From Pempheris klunzingeri (Eukaryota > Chordata > Actinopteri > Acropomatiformes > Pempheridae), in the NCBI RefSeq assembly GCF_042242105.1, contig NC_092015.1, forward strand, positions 14,401,535-14,465,534: a DNA stretch of 64,000 nt, in the 5' to 3' direction. The position numbers were made by a program, and so were the translations under genes. The notes beneath the pieces are model-generated. The model saw only the letters and a program-made list of their open reading frames with translations. It ran no database searches and had not been told where the DNA came from. Every line of letters begins with the position of its first letter. Within the stretch, counting starts at the first letter, position 1. Positions 13,701 to 26,445 of the stretch are shown here, piece by piece.

Positions 13701-16460
13701 CATACCAGAACACTAAATAGTGAAGGGCCCATGGGCCACATCAGCAGTTGCAGTGGAAAACTTGTATATCATCTTTTGAATATTTCTTAATTACAAAAAT
13801 GAAGCATACCCTAGATTATCATCCAAAATTGATTCAAAATAAAAAAAATAAAGTGAATTTAGCAAAAAAAACATCATTCCCCAGTCAGTGTTACAAGGAG
13901 TGAACGACAGAAATTTGATGGGGGATTAATCTTATTAATCTTACTACAGTTCCCAGGTGTCCTGTTTGACTTGTCTCCTAAAGTTGTTATGTAGAGTATA
14001 CAAGACAGTATACATTTCCACCAAAAACCTTTGTCGGCTCAGTAGCTGTGACTAAGCCATAACAGTTTATTGTCCATCCAAATCACCGAAATGCTCAAAT
14101 GACATTTATGGAAAAAATAGTGTGGACCTTTACTTTCAGAAACAGTATAACCATACCCACTTCTCCAGTCTGCCTCTCTTTCTGCAAGGTCTTGTTCTTA
14201 TTCTCTCTCTCTCTCTCTGTTTTCTGCCCAAGTTTGAGACCCCCATTTTTTAGTCTTTCTGGCCTGTTGCCCATCTTAAGAAGTTCAATCTGAGCTGCCA
14301 TTTCCCTTATATGCTAATGTAATCAGTAAAGGAGAGCTCTGAGGATTCTGGGTAAAGTGTCGTCGGGCTCTCTCTCTCTGGCTCACCAGAGAGATCCAAA
14401 CAGTTCAGATACAGTTCAGAAAGTTTTGAGCTTCAGTCAGACAATTACCCAAACATAATGTGTGCTTAATGTGTGTTTTTTAGTGTCTGAGACATTGTGG
14501 TCAGTTCATTTCTTTGCTTTGCTCCTAGTTATCAAGATAAGCTGCAAAAAACAAGCTGCTGTTAATGCATCAACCGTATTTACTGCCTCACTCATATTGA
14601 ATACTCCATTAAGTTTATCACACAAGTACATTTTCCTTATAAAAACATTGTCAAGATTAAGATTGTGTGCATTGCCATTTTTCTGTGGGTTAGAAGTGTT
14701 TTGCTGCTTACTGGTATGCACTCATTGTGCCCTTTTATTTGCGGAAGGGCGGACCTCCCATTTAAACACTGTTCATCTCTGAGCAGCAAAATGGTCTCCG
14801 TCACCACAGCCTTTTTAGGGACAGGCCTCACCAGCTGGACTGTGGAATAAGAGGAGTAGTTAGTAGCTTACAGACAAATATTAACTCTGGATAAACAATA
14901 ACTTCATGCAGGTTTTTATATTTACCTCTTACTCAGGTGTCTCTGACTGGCTGATTGTAGCTGTTAATGATTGTGTGCTAACACTGGCACACATTTGTGA
15001 TCAGGATAATTGGCAGGTGGTTTTCAAAGTGTCTGTCTTTCTTCTTTCAAAATGTTGTTTGTCTGAAAAAAGTTTCATAGTTTTTAAAGATTCCCAGCAT
15101 GTACCAAAGATTTTGCCATCATTTTTTTGCACCTTTAGGGTCAAGGCCTTTCCTCTTATGCTTGGGTTTACTTGCATTAATTGGGCACAAAGGTTGGTGA
15201 ATGCTGCATTACTGTAACAATCATCTCTGTGAATTTCACAATGTGTAAGGAAGGCAGGGTAAAGGCTACAGAGCAGTGGATTTTGAGTCGGCTCTGAGCT
15301 TTGATTTGTGACCACTTTTCGTCTTTGCTGATGCAGTTTTCTTTCTGCAACTGTTGCCAAGATTTGCAAGTGTGTTTCCAAGGCAAAGTAATTAATGTTT
15401 GCAAGGTTTACCTGGCTGATACTATTCGTGGCCTCGTATTGCTCTAAAAGCCAACCTGACAGAGCATTACTCTTAGAAAGTAGCTGTAATGTCGTCTTTC
15501 AGAATACCACTTGAACTGTCAAGTAATTGATGAGTTAACACTAAAGAGTCATGATTTTGATGATCTATTTGTATTTGTAGTCATTCAGGCTTTGAGTGAC
15601 AAATTTATTCTTTTAACTGTTACACATTTTTGTTTGGCATTTAAATTCTAAACTTTGTTTATGAACACATGATTCCTCTTAGTTTATACTGACTCACCAT
15701 TGACCCCTGGATACGGTGTGGTAGTGTGTTATCTTTCCTCTATATATTAATTGTGCTGCTTAAACTTTAATCAAATTTCTTTCCTATTATATAAAAAATG
15801 GGATTTTTTAGTGTTTTAGGTGTTTAGCCAAACCCACACACAGTAGATTGATGAGTGGAGCTGTTACAGTGGTACAACATACATAATGAATTATGTCTTT
15901 GTTTTATGCAGCAGCCTGTTGCCATGAACTTCAACACATGTACTGATTTTATTTTGACCATTAATGCAACCTGCATTAATACAGTTCATTCATTCATTCA
16001 TTCATTCATTTATTCTTAGTTGCATTTGTTCATCCATTCATGCGTCTGTATTTGTGTCTTTGGGTGCATTTAGTCATCTGCTTATTTGTGTGTTTAGTAG
16101 TTAGTTGTCAGTCGTGTGTACGTACAACAGTAGTTAGTAGTTTAATAAGTCTTTCACTTTATAAAGAGCAAGGTCACGAAACTATAGTCACCGTACACAG
16201 AGTCATGAACTCTGCTGCAATCTTTAAGACAGAGTTTAAATGAATAAATAAGGCTATCAATTTTGTCCCCATTTGGGTGGTGACCCATAAATACTGTAAA
16301 TCAACATTTATTACTGCTTCTTTCCGATAGCCAGAAGTGATTGTAAACACTCCTTCCTATTAACAAAATAAAAGTTATGTGTAATAATAACTTTAATAAT
16401 AATTTAATGTTTTATGCCACCTGTGGTGCCAAAGCAGGCATAACTTTTTGATTTTAATAG

Positions 16461-16521
<61 letters not shown>

Positions 16522-18759
16522 CGCGCATGAGGGCGGGGTGGGTAGGTTCATCATTCTGAGAAAGGCAATTAGCTTGGAGCTAATGAGCGATTTAATGACT
16601 GCAGCAAAACTCCACTGACCAGGGGAAACGGAAGGAACCCACTCAAAACTGAAGACACTGAACGCCACATGTACATGAAGGTGATGGCACAGCTGTGGCT
16701 TGATGATCGAGGGAACAATGCATAAATCTCCTGCCCCATCTCATCTCTGCTTATAAAAGCCACAGCTCAGAGCCACTCTCTCCTTCGCTCTTCAGCTCAT
16801 GATTTATAAGGTGAACTCTGTCTACAGACAGACAGTTAAAGGGTTTAGTTTTCTCTGTCAGTCGTTTGTCTGTCCACCATGATGTTTTTTCTTGGCCTTG
16901 GCCCGACCACACTCTATTTACCTCAATCAAATGAGCATGATGGGTTTGTAAGATTGCACAAAATAACAGCCAGCTGACATCAGACTGAATTGATTTCTCT
17001 TTTATAATAATAAATAAATAAATAAACTACTCCAGTCCAGTCCATCTTTGCTCCCACAATCCATTCGTGCTAAACTTACCTTGATTCTGAATTGTGCGTC
17101 ACCACATTTTGATTCCTATAAATTAGTCTGTTTCTGTGTGACAAAGACTTTATAATACAGACTACATTGATAATAAAGATTACCACCCAATAGCAGTTTG
17201 GAGCTTATGTGCGGTGCAGTGATCCAAGAACTAAAGGCTGTCCATTCTCCGTCCTTTGCAGTGTCCACTCTCATGGGCAACAGTTTTGCAATGATATAAG
17301 TAAAATTCCTTCTTCCATTGAAATCCCTCCTACTTGTCTTGTAACCTTTCAAGAACTGTGTTAAATGGAAAGCAAAAGGAAAATAAACTGCAGGAAGAAA
17401 TCAGACAGTTTAATGACCACTCGTGCACATTAGACTAATGAGGTTGACATTAAGGTAAAGATTGGGCCACAGCAATTAAACACATCCATGTTTGAGGTCA
17501 GCCCTGTTTGGCCCACCAGTAAGAGAAGGACCCTAACATCAGAGGTCATTAGCAGGGCCCATCTCAAATTGATTACGTCAGTACACAACCCAGAAAACAG
17601 TCTGTCCTCTGAGAGTGCAGCTGGTCAATACTGGACCACATAAGTGACCTGGACATCACTCGGTGTCCCACAAATTTAGTTAGAACCTCTATATGGTATA
17701 TTATAAGGTTTTGTGGTTAAAATACTATTATTTTTTGTCTGCCTGAATTAAAGCTTTAGGTGATTTGTAGCTGTTTACTTTTTGAGCTGTGCAGTGCTCC
17801 TTCTGTGAATAAAACTTTCTTTCCTTTTGAGATCATTATAGCTTCCTTGAATTCATCATTTTTGATAAACCGAATCTTTGAAACTCCTTTGAGAGCTGCC
17901 CGGCATCTGTTAGATGAAGGAAATAAAACTGTTGGCTCAGCACACGTTCTTGCCAACAATGCATGTGCCCATGCGGAGCCTCATGGTATGTTTTCTCCTC
18001 ACTGCAGGGGAGAGATGAGTCACCCAGTTGAATGTATGGAGACCCACACTCATCCATCTTCCTCTTTAAGCACATGGTAGAATGAAGTAAAACAAAATAC
18101 TATAGATTATGTGATTAGAAAGCGACATTGCTCTCTCTCAATCCAAAAGTAAAAAGAAGATGATCAGAGTGTGTGAACATCTCATACGCTTAGAACGGTT
18201 GTACAGGATTAATATCTACTTTTAAGACGATGAACTTGGGCCTGATTGTAACGTTCAGCATTTAAGAGTGATTTTTTGACACAACAGGAAAAGCACAGGT
18301 GTAAATGCTAAAATACAGCTGCCTCAGTTTGAGCGCTCTAGTGTTTTGCTCACATTGTCGTGACTTACCTGGAGACTTTACTAGAACAGAGCCATCGTTG
18401 ATGTCAGCTTTCCAAAAAGTGAGGTATGAGGGGGGAGAGAACTGTGTTTATCATCAGAAGATGGCAAGAAATGATGGATGTGTGATTGACCAACCAAACA
18501 GAAGGCATGAGATTAAAAATGCTCTGCTTTAACTGATAGCTGGAGATGCTTGTGGGTTGCTAAGGGTTTGGGGAATGGATGTTGAATGGGTGTAGAAATA
18601 CAATCCCTGAAATACAATCGCTGCTGTTTTGCTGGTTTGGTTTACTTTAGTTCTCTGGAACATTATCCAAATTGATTCCAATTAGGGAGTAAACCACTGA
18701 GAGCATTGTTGTTTATGAGCAACCTGAGACACAAAACTGGTGTTACAGCACAAGAGGGT

Positions 18760-18803
<44 letters not shown>

Positions 18804-21800
18804 TCTTCCTGTATTCTCTGTAGGACAAAAGCAAACATTTGACACTCCCACTTAGATGTAGCTGTGCAGAAGATTAAGCTTCAGGATCTCCGAGGTGGAA
18901 TCCTCTCTGGGTCTACTTAGTCCAGACTCCCTGACGTTGTGGGAATCATCCACGAGGAGGAGATGAACTAAACAGCAGAAGTTAAACAGAAACTAACAAT
19001 AGCTTACTTCAATTTCAACTGCCTAATGATACCAGGGCAGTAAATGTATCTGTTTGTATTTCTCGTTGACTCACACAAGTCATTGTGGTGCAGACTAAAA
19101 GGAGGCTGCTCGAACTAAAAGGCTTCAGCACTTTTAACATCTGATTGCAATTCAGTATTGATCGCTGACAATCTGAAACTGATACAATAACTGCCTCCAC
19201 GTCATTTGTGTACCACGATTCCATGCTTTTGAGACACGGCCTCCTATTCATAACTAACCTCTGCCTTTTTCTCTTTTTCTCCCCCCCCCCTCTCCTTGTT
19301 AATAGTTCAGACCGACTGATGGATGACACAATAAGGTAAGACCTGCTCTCTGTTCTGCAGCTCTAGCTGTCACATACTGTATTTGTATTCATGACAGCTA
19401 GATCTGAGACTTACCGTGGTAAAAACACACATGCTGCGTTATGTGCAGGATTGCAGAAGTTCTATGGTCGAGAAAAGTTTTGGTTCTCCAGAAACTCTTG
19501 AACATAATGTGAGCTATTGACTTCTACATCTAAAGCTTTTCTTTCTTTGTCAAGGTTGAGTGTTCATAATTGAAATCTTCATAAATATAGACACAACTGG
19601 TAACACAAGGCTACAATAGGATGGGAGACAGTTAGTGGTGATGACTAAACAATGATTATTGTGTTTATATTTCATATCACACACCAAATGCGCTGCTGTA
19701 ACTTTAATCATGGCCGAGGCATTTCGGTAATGTGGTTATGGTCATGGCCCTAGTGATGGCTCCGACGCCCCTCTTCTCTGTTCTGTCCGGACTCAAAATC
19801 CTCAGTATGTGTGCAAAGAATGAACCTAAACATGGCCTGACTGTGCTTCGGTGAGACACCTGTAGAAAAGTGATCCTTTTTAATTATGCCTCATTCTTTA
19901 ACATCCACTATAAGGCAGAAATAAAAAACCCTACGTGAGGAAAATAATACATTTAACAAAAAAATGGAATTTGTCCTCTCAGCCCTATTTTAAAATTGCC
20001 AAAGTATTTAGGACACATCCTCCTTAGGATAAGCAGAGATGGATATTTTAATGATGACCATAATGTTTTACATAGAAATGAGGCACAACACCACCGACTA
20101 GCATGACTGCTAGTGTTGCCAATCAGAGCTGTAACAAATTCAAAATGTTTTCTTGTTTGAGTCACACCAGAATAATTGCTGAATGCATTCACATACCTCT
20201 ACAATGCTCAACATTTGAATTCAGCCTGACTCTGGCAGTGCAGGAAACCAGATTTTCTGCTCATTTAATAGATGTTTTGCCTCTGTAGTGGTCCTTAGGA
20301 GTTGTAGTTGACTTCTTCTTCCCCTCAGCTTTTTATCAATGACGTTTTCAATGCCATCCTCATTGTTTGTACTGGTGGCTCAACTGGGAGAGTTTCACAT
20401 CAAGGCTCTGGAAGTGCGCCAACTTCCTCTTACTTCACTGGTTTATAGTTCTCATCCATCATTGGCCCTTTCTCTCCCTGCACACAAGATAAATATACTG
20501 CTTAGGATTTATATTCCCTCCTTCCAGCTGGTTTTCTCTCACCTCCCTTGGTCCTCTCCCACCCATTTCCTTTTTGTGTTTCTAGCCTTTGCATAATGTA
20601 AACCCTATTCAGACCTGGCATCAACGTGCGCCTTGAGTGATCTGCCCACAAGTGGACAGCTCTAAGTACAGGTGTCAATGTACCCAAGACACATTGGGGA
20701 CGCACTGAGATCTGATCGCTCAAACCACATTCTGAGATCACTGTGTATGTGTCCTGAATCACACTGAGGGGGCCGCCTGCTGCCTCTGCCTATGTAGAGG
20801 GTCCGGCGATACTAAAGGCAGATGGTCTGATTAGTGGATTCTGTCTTCGAAATGGTGCATGATTCTGACTGATTTTCTCCCCTTTAGTTTCTTTATTTCA
20901 TTCCTTTAATTGCCAATTTTCCCCCAACATTAGCTTTATTCTCCACAGACGTTTTCCTGAGCTTCTGCCCACATGTTTTTAAACCATCTTTTACCTCTGC
21001 ATTTCTTCATTCTTGTTAGTGGAGCAGAGATGTGATAGGCAAAGCCGTTGTATACATCATGTGTGTCTATCTGCATTTCAAATGAGGTGATATTAAAATG
21101 AACTCCCACTCAACTTTTCAAGTTACCATTAATGTCTTTTGGAGCGACCTCTTCCTGTGGTAACCTCTTCATCAGCCCTAATTTCCGTTTCTCTGTGGTA
21201 AATAGCGTAAAAATCCACCAATGGTGACGTGTACTTTCTTACAGAAGAACTTAAAAGAAAGGTTTCACTGAGGTTTCACTGTTTATTGTACTGTATGTCC
21301 TACTGATTGTAAAGCCCACTGTGGCAATTTATGATTTGTGTTTTTGGACTACATAAATGAAATTGACTTCATCTGGCATCACATGACCGGGTTAGGCGAC
21401 AACCTGAGACCACTCCTCTGGGCCACTTTTTAAAAAGAAGCATCACTGACTGATCACACACAGAGTGTGAAAGAAATCTTTACCCCCCAGCTCTGATTCT
21501 CATGAGCTGGTTAACATTGAGATAAAGGCTTGGCAAGGTTGCTGGAGTCAGCAAAGTGTTTCTTCCTGACTGAGGAGAACATGATCCCCAAAACAGTGCT
21601 CCTGGCCAAGACTGCGGACTGTCAGGGTATGCCATGACCTCACCCACACACCCCTCACGCTCATCAGGCACTGTAGTGCATCAGGCACTTTACTCACTCA
21701 AAACATACATTTGCGCACATTTTCTCTGCTGCTCATCAACCTTGCCAGTCCAAACAGTAAACAACAGTGGTGATTTCATTAATCTTGTTTTGACCTGCCT

Positions 21801-23160
21801 CCTATGGGGCTCTGTCACTCTGGGAAAGGTGGAGTTTGTCCCCTGTGGCCAGTGCTTACTGGTTGTCACCCGGCTGTTCAAGAGGCACATAATGCTGCAT
21901 GGAGTGAAGAAAAAACTGTTGTACACACTGTTTTATTAATTCTTAAGTCACTTCTTTCACTTTGTGGAGTTGTTTTGGGAGGCTGATTTACTCACATGCT
22001 CCCACCGTGAAGGGCTCAGTAGCTGCCATCGATTATTTTGTGTAACAGATGCCACAGAAGGCAAACATAGAGCCTGAAACTTTTTCTGCCAACTGCCCAG
22101 CTGCACTTTTCTGCACTGAAAGTTGCTGAGGCCCTTGTTTGAGGGCAAGTGAGGGGCAATATCACAGCAATTCTACACCATTCTGTACCCGGATCACACA
22201 CACATACACCCCAGGCAAAGCCGAGGGAGACGTGATAGGATGACTTACATTTCATCCCAGAATGATTCCTTTCCTTTCCAACATGGACGCCCCTAGAGAC
22301 GTGTAGTTTTTTGATCATCGCAGGGGAGGATGTCAAGATTTGCAAACTATGTTTCACAGTTTCTTATTTACACACTGAACACACATTAAACTTGCAATGT
22401 CTCTCAGCAGCCTAAACATCTGAATAAATACATTTTTCCAGTGGTTAGGTTTAGAAATATAATTATGTGTCTTTTCTTGGATCACACATGAGTTCCTGCA
22501 CCAAAAACTGTATGACTAAACCCTCTGTCTTAACCTAGATCTTGCTTTTAGATATGATGCAGTTGCTACGTAGATTATAGGACTCTTTCATATTTAGTTT
22601 CTGTTGTCCTCCGTGACAATTGAAGTGTCCTTTTTAAACTGGATTCTCATTTCTCCAAAAATGTCCCCTGGTGGAGTTGAATTTCTAATCATATGTGGAC
22701 TAGCTGGCAGTCAAAGGTACTTTACAATACTAATAACTTCAACCACGTGCAGTATATCACTTCTCCATGCATTTCTCCCTTTCTCTTAAGTATTGCCATG
22801 GCGACCAAGGAGAACATGACCTCCCAAAGGGGCATGCTGAAATCCATTCAGAGCAGGGTGAATACGCTGGCCAGTATCCTTTATGCTGCATATCTGCATG
22901 GTTATATATGTGAATAGTAACCCTAACCCTAACCCTATTTAGGCAATTATGAATAGAGCTGTTTTTCTTATTCTATTTCTGATTTGGCAGAAAATTCAAG
23001 AATTTGTGATCCTCCTTAACTCTCGGCTCTCTCAGACCGTTTCCCAACCATCAACAATCTCATCCAGCGAATCAACCTGCGGAAGAGACGGGACTCTCTC
23101 ATCCTTGGCTCGGTGATCGGCGTGTGCACCATTCTCCTCCTGCTCTATGCTTTTCACTGA
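1747..23160 (+). CDS. gosr1: Golgi SNAP receptor complex member 1 (GS28), nine exons
   Basis: This is a Golgi Qb-SNARE that pairs with syntaxin-5, Ykt6 and Bet1-type partners to fuse vesicles in ER-to-Golgi and intra-Golgi traffic. Joining 1747-1780, 2292-2403, 4032-4119, 4686-4793, 5516-5607, 9711-9785, 19306-19335, 22791-22873 and 23036-23160 gives 747 nt, or 248 codons plus stop, with every junction GT-AG and in phase. The human protein is 250 aa. Visible landmarks are the start MAGIGSSNYWEDLRKQARQL, the block LNAALMHTLQRHRDILQDYT, the SNARE-core segment KENMTSQRGMLKSI (Q192 as the likely zero-layer glutamine), the basic RKRR before the membrane, and a C-terminal hydrophobic anchor at about residues 228-247 ending in AFH. 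The start has a good Kozak context (A at -3, G at +4). The call comes from near-identity to remembered vertebrate GOSR1, and the gene looks intact. Confidence 0.97.
2292..2403 (+). CDS. gosr1: gosr1 coding exon 2
   Basis: This 112 nt exon follows an ACAG acceptor and reads DLRKQARQLENELDLKLVSF and onward through CTSYSSSRDGRRGD. It starts the N-terminal helical region. The serine/arginine-rich linker is a couple of residues shorter than in human GOSR1. The donor is GTAAGA. Confidence 0.96.
2640..2950 (+). repeat. Interspersed repeat family R1, copy A (gosr1 intron 2)
   Basis: This is the first of three diverged copies in the window. It contains GATTGATTAATCGTTTCAGT, then CAGCTTCTCAAATGTAAGAA, then GTGGTCAGATAAAACATGGG, and ends near GATGAGCCCCT. 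The order of these blocks matches a repeat common in teleosts. Compare 23905-24235 and 41165-41400. Confidence 0.55.
4032..4119 (+). CDS. gosr1: gosr1 coding exon 3
   Basis: This 88 nt exon encodes TSDTTPLLNNSTQDRMFDTM and then SVEIEQLLAK, ending on a codon boundary before GTAAGT. It matches the conserved DTTPLL and EIEQLL blocks of GOSR1. Confidence 0.96.
4686..4793 (+). CDS. gosr1: gosr1 coding exon 4
   Basis: This 108 nt phase-0 exon follows a pyrimidine-rich GGCAG acceptor. It encodes LTAVNDKMAEYTN, then LNAALMHTLQRHRDILQ, one of the most conserved parts of the protein. Confidence 0.97.
5516..5607 (+). CDS. gosr1: gosr1 coding exon 5
   Basis: This 92 nt exon follows a TGCAG acceptor. 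It encodes DYTHEFHKTKGNFLAIRERE and then DLLGSVRKDIE, with the last codon split across the donor GTGAGT. Confidence 0.97.
9711..9785 (+). CDS. gosr1: gosr1 coding exon 6
   Basis: This 75 nt exon follows a TTTTTTAG acceptor and encodes TYKSGSGVNNRRTELFLKEH then EHLRN, the last codon split at GTAAGT. It leads into the SNARE motif. Confidence 0.96.
15985..16014. repeat. (TTCA)n microsatellite
   Basis: About seven tetranucleotide units of TTCA, with the last one degenerate, in gosr1 intron 6. Confidence 0.85.
16461..16519. repeat. (GT)n microsatellite
   Basis: About 29 GT units in gosr1 intron 6, ending in an alternating GCGCGCATGA segment that extends the purine-pyrimidine alternation. Confidence 0.95.
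18763..18801. repeat. (GT)n microsatellite
   Basis: About 19 uninterrupted GT units in gosr1 intron 6, roughly 500 bp before exon 7. Confidence 0.95.
19306..19335 (+). CDS. gosr1: gosr1 coding exon 7 (30 nt)
   Basis: This very short exon encodes SDRLMDDTI between split codons. The acceptor tract upstream includes a run of ten C at about 19281-19290. The exon is needed to keep phase between exons 6 and 8 and matches the SDRLIEETIS segment of human GOSR1. Confidence 0.93.
20603..20770. repeat. Teleost interspersed repeat (gosr1 intron 7)
   Basis: CTATTCAGACCTGGCATCAA, CAAGTGGACAGCTCTAAGTA and ACACATTGGGGACGCACTGA occur in order. These resemble a common teleost short repeat (cagacctgg...agtggacagct...cattggggacgca). 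The class is not assigned. Confidence 0.5.
22791..22873 (+). CDS. gosr1: gosr1 coding exon 8
   Basis: This 83 nt exon encodes IAMATKENMTSQRGMLKSIQ then SRVNTLA and carries the putative zero-layer glutamine Q192. The donor is GTATCC, and the following intron is only 162 bp. Confidence 0.96.
22918..22938 (+). repeat. Short interstitial telomere-type repeat
   Basis: Three head-to-tail copies of TAACCC followed by TAT lie in the 162 bp gosr1 intron 8. This is the vertebrate telomere hexamer on its C-rich strand. It is too short to show a chromosome fusion by itself. Confidence 0.8.
23036..23160 (+). CDS. gosr1: gosr1 coding exon 9, membrane anchor and stop
   Basis: This terminal exon encodes RFPTINNLIQRINLRKRRDS and then the hydrophobic anchor, ending YAFH and TGA. 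The tail-anchor layout (basic cluster, hydrophobic helix, one or two lumenal residues) is diagnostic for the family. Confidence 0.97.
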
Positions 23161-23591
23161 AAGCCCAGCCTGGTGAAATCTTTAAAGGAGTGGGGCTGAT
23201 CTGCTCTTTGTAGGGTGGGAACCCCAGGAGACTGAGCTCAGTGATTGGAGGACCCTGGAGGCTCCCGAAGCAGAAGGACACTCTGTTGGTCCAGTTCTTG
23301 GACGGGAACAAATTCGACCAACACAAACTACTGAACTTGTACTCAGCAGCGGGACAGATGGAGGGCTGGTGGTTGAGCCAACAAGGGAAGGGAGACCAAA
23401 ACTACAAATGAAACATGATTTAAAAAATTATATATATTGTTAACTGACTTGGAGAGAAACCAAGGAAGGTTTGAAGAGACAATGAGAATGTGTGAAGCAT
23501 AATTGTTTTCACTGATGGAAGGATTTTTAGTTGAATGGTCCTTTTTAATTGATGCGATGGATAGTTCATTGTGGGTTGTAAAATGTGAATT

Positions 23592-23597
23592 AATAAA
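23592..23597 (+). terminator. gosr1: gosr1 poly(A) signal AATAAA
   Basis: A canonical AATAAA lies 432 nt downstream of the gosr1 stop. It is followed within about 20 bp by T- and GT-rich sequence. It is the first canonical signal I see after the stop, making a 3' UTR of roughly 450 nt plausible. Confidence 0.65.
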
Positions 23598-23904
23598 TTA
23601 TTCATATCGGTATGTGCAAAAAGTGCGTGACACTACTCTATACTGAACATTTAAAACATTTTTATTTTTCAAAATATATAATTTGAACTCTACTGAAAAG
23701 TGTGTTCAGCCTCCTCATTTCTGAACAAGTTTAATTATAAGGATGACACATCAGGGCTTGTGCAAATTTACATTTTTCCTACTTTAGCTGTAGCCATTTT
23801 ATAAGTTGGCAGGAAATGCGAGTAGAGAGAGAGAGATGGGGAGTGATATTAAAAAAGGGTTCCCAGCTGTATTCGTACCATGAGCAGCACCTTGACCTCC
23901 TTCC

Positions 23905-24235
23905 TGAATTAATCATTGTCACAAATCAACAGAAAATGTATCAGCAGTAATTTTGATAAGTAATTAGTTGTTGAATTCATTTTTCAAACAAAAATTCCAA
24001 ACAGCTATTTAAAAGTGAAAAATTGCTGCCTTTCCTTGTTATAAATTGCAATAAACTGAATATCTTTAGCTTTGGGCTGCTGGTTGAACAAAATGTATGT
24101 TTATGTAACAAGAAGAGAACAATATGTCACATAGGACTCTGGGAAATTGTGATGGACACTTTCCAATATTTTGTGACATTTTTAAGAACAAATGACGAAT
24201 CAACAAAAATAGTGAGCAATAATTAATCGCTAAAG
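23905..24235 (+). repeat. Interspersed repeat family R1, copy B
   Basis: This carries the blocks AAATTGCTGCCTTTCCTTGT, AATAAACTGAATATCTTTAG, GACTCTGGGAAATTGTGATG and ATTTTGTGACATTTTTAAGA in the order expected for this teleost family. It is in the same orientation as copies A and C. Confidence 0.6.
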
Positions 24236-25544
24236 AAAAGAAATTATTTGCTGTCCGGTTTATTTACATTTCCACTTACTAATTAATTTCTCTGTAATCT
24301 TCAAGACAAGTGAAATGCACAATATAAAGTTGGTTATCAAATGTGTGAGTACATCTGGGAAGATTTTTTGGTTCCTTTTGGTTTGGACACTTATTTTAGC
24401 GGCTGCCTGAGTTCTACTGAGGTCACATAATGGCGGAGTTATCAGATCCGTGTGAAATAGACGTCGTGGATGAAGTCACTTTAAAGAGTGGTGAAATGTC
24501 TTCAACACCAAACCAGCCAGTTCTGTTGCCTTTAGTGAACAACTTGTAGGTTTCTATCAAAGGAAAATTGGACACATAAGACTGCTTTGATGATTACCTA
24601 TTGAAGTAGTTAACTATTCTGCACCTTTCCTAGCCTAGTGCACCTTGCGGAGCCTCCTTAAACACAAAGTGGCATGTGCATTTGAAGGTGGAAAATAAAG
24701 CATTCATCTGAGACGGGAATGATTGCAGACTGGGTTTGACTCGTTAGATTAAAGTCTTACTTTGTTGGTGGGGGTGTAGGAGTGTGAAAGCAAGGCAGCC
24801 GCGTGAGAAACATCAATGTGTTTTTGTCTCACAGCTTCAGGCTGTTACTCGACTGGAATCCAAATAAAAACGGGCTCACTTCAATGGACCGAGGAGGATA
24901 AATTTGGTTTCTCGTCCTCATTCCCTCTGTTTGATGCCCTCCTCACAGAAAACATCAGAAAACGGAGCAGACTGCAGTTTTTGTAAAAATGTCCCTGAAT
25001 ATCTCACTTCCCGCAGGAGGACAGTGAGATACAGACGTGTACAGACGTGTGTACACGCTGTCAGTAGATTGCAGAGGTGCTGAGGCGTTGAACTCCTGAA
25101 TATTTCAGCCCCTCAAACTGAACGCCAGCGAAGCAGAACTAAGCACCAGATCCTCTCGCTTAGGAGGGTCGCGCTACAGTAACTTCTGACAAGCACAAGG
25201 TCTGTTCATTCGCAGCAGCTGAAATGTAAGACATTAGTCTGGTCCTCTGTGTCTGAGAAAATGGCTGTTTTTAGCAGTGCTTCATGAAACATCATGCACA
25301 TGCCACTCATCTAATGACCTCATGGCATCTACCACTTTTCTCTGCAGACACTTACTGATAATAGTTCATTAATAATTTTTTAACGTCTAACTTTTAGCAA
25401 AGCAATTAACATTTTTTTTTAGCAAATTAAACGTACAGACTATTTGTTTTTGAAACCTGGAAAAACCTCTTACTTTAAATGGTAGAGTAAAGCCAGTGTT
25501 TCAGGTTACAGGTTTGTGGTGTTGTAAGGATTGTATCAGACAGG

Positions 25545-25865
25545 CTGATCTCTCAGGTTCCTGTGGATCGTGGTCCTGGTTCTCCTTGCTGTGGTTCTCC
25601 TGGCTTCATGAATCAGTGCTGCGGATCGTCAGCTGCTGCCACTTTTAACCAATATGTGAAAGGGGAGTTTTTCCTGCCACTGTTGCCTAATATAATATCT
25701 GATACTTGCTCATGTGAGGATTCTTGAATCCTTAATTTTGAATCCCTGAATCGTTGGGTCTCTCTCTTAATTAAAGAGTTTGGTCTTGACCTGTTCGTTA
25801 TGGAAAGCGTCTTGAGATAACACTGTTATGAATTGCCGCTGTATAAATAAAGATTGATTGATCAG
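25545..25865 (+). mobile_element. Teleost retroposon 3' tail, family R2 copy 1
   Basis: The region ends in GCGTCTTGAGATAACACTGT, then GCTGTATAAATAAAGATTGA and a short GATT tail, typical of a teleost retroposon 3' end. The segment TAATTAAAGAGTTTGGTCTT and the neighbouring GAATCCTTAATTTTGAATCC match the reverse complement of 53625-53700. The element is truncated and has no open frame. Confidence 0.55.
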
Positions 25866-26445
25866 ACCACTCTACTCTTCGGAGTGGTGTCGGTGCGGCG
25901 AGCTGGCTTTAAAAGTGCAAAATCTGTATTCCTCATTTTCCCTTTTTCCCCCCAGGGCCATCTATAACACACGGTTGTGGCGGCTGTGATGAATGCTGTT
26001 TATGTGCTCTGAGGCACAATTGTTTATCAGGACCTGCTGTATAGACATGGTTCAGATATAATAAAAAGTAACAGCTGGACGATATAGTGCAATCCAATAC
26101 TACAGCACTGCAGACTGCAGATGTAGCAGAGTCAAGGAATCAATCTCTCCGATTCGGTCTCAACAAAAACTGAGCATTACACGTAAATAATACATATACA
26201 CATGTATCTTTTATTCTATAACATTGCACATGTGTAGCTCTGCTTGTGTCCATCCCAGCACGTATGTGGTAAGTGGAAGAAATTGTGCTTACTTACATGA
26301 TTGATTGTTTCTACCTCTTTTTCTGGGCCTTTACCACTTTGCATCATTGACTTTGAATGATTTTTTTCTTTTTTGCATGGTTGTTCAGAGAGTATTCTCA
26401 CTATCAGGTATTTCTTCCTGTCGGTTGATCCATCATTTTCTTCCA

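Larger units (their letters stand above)
9786..19305 (+). other. gosr1 intron 6 (9.5 kb)
   Basis: This is the largest gosr1 intron. It holds (GT)n tracts at 16461-16519 and 18763-18801, an ATTC repeat near 15985-16014, and otherwise unique-looking AT-rich DNA. No nested gene is supported; open frames near 10521-10880, 10989-11255 and 15001-15381 have no splice context or recognisable domain. Confidence 0.6.
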
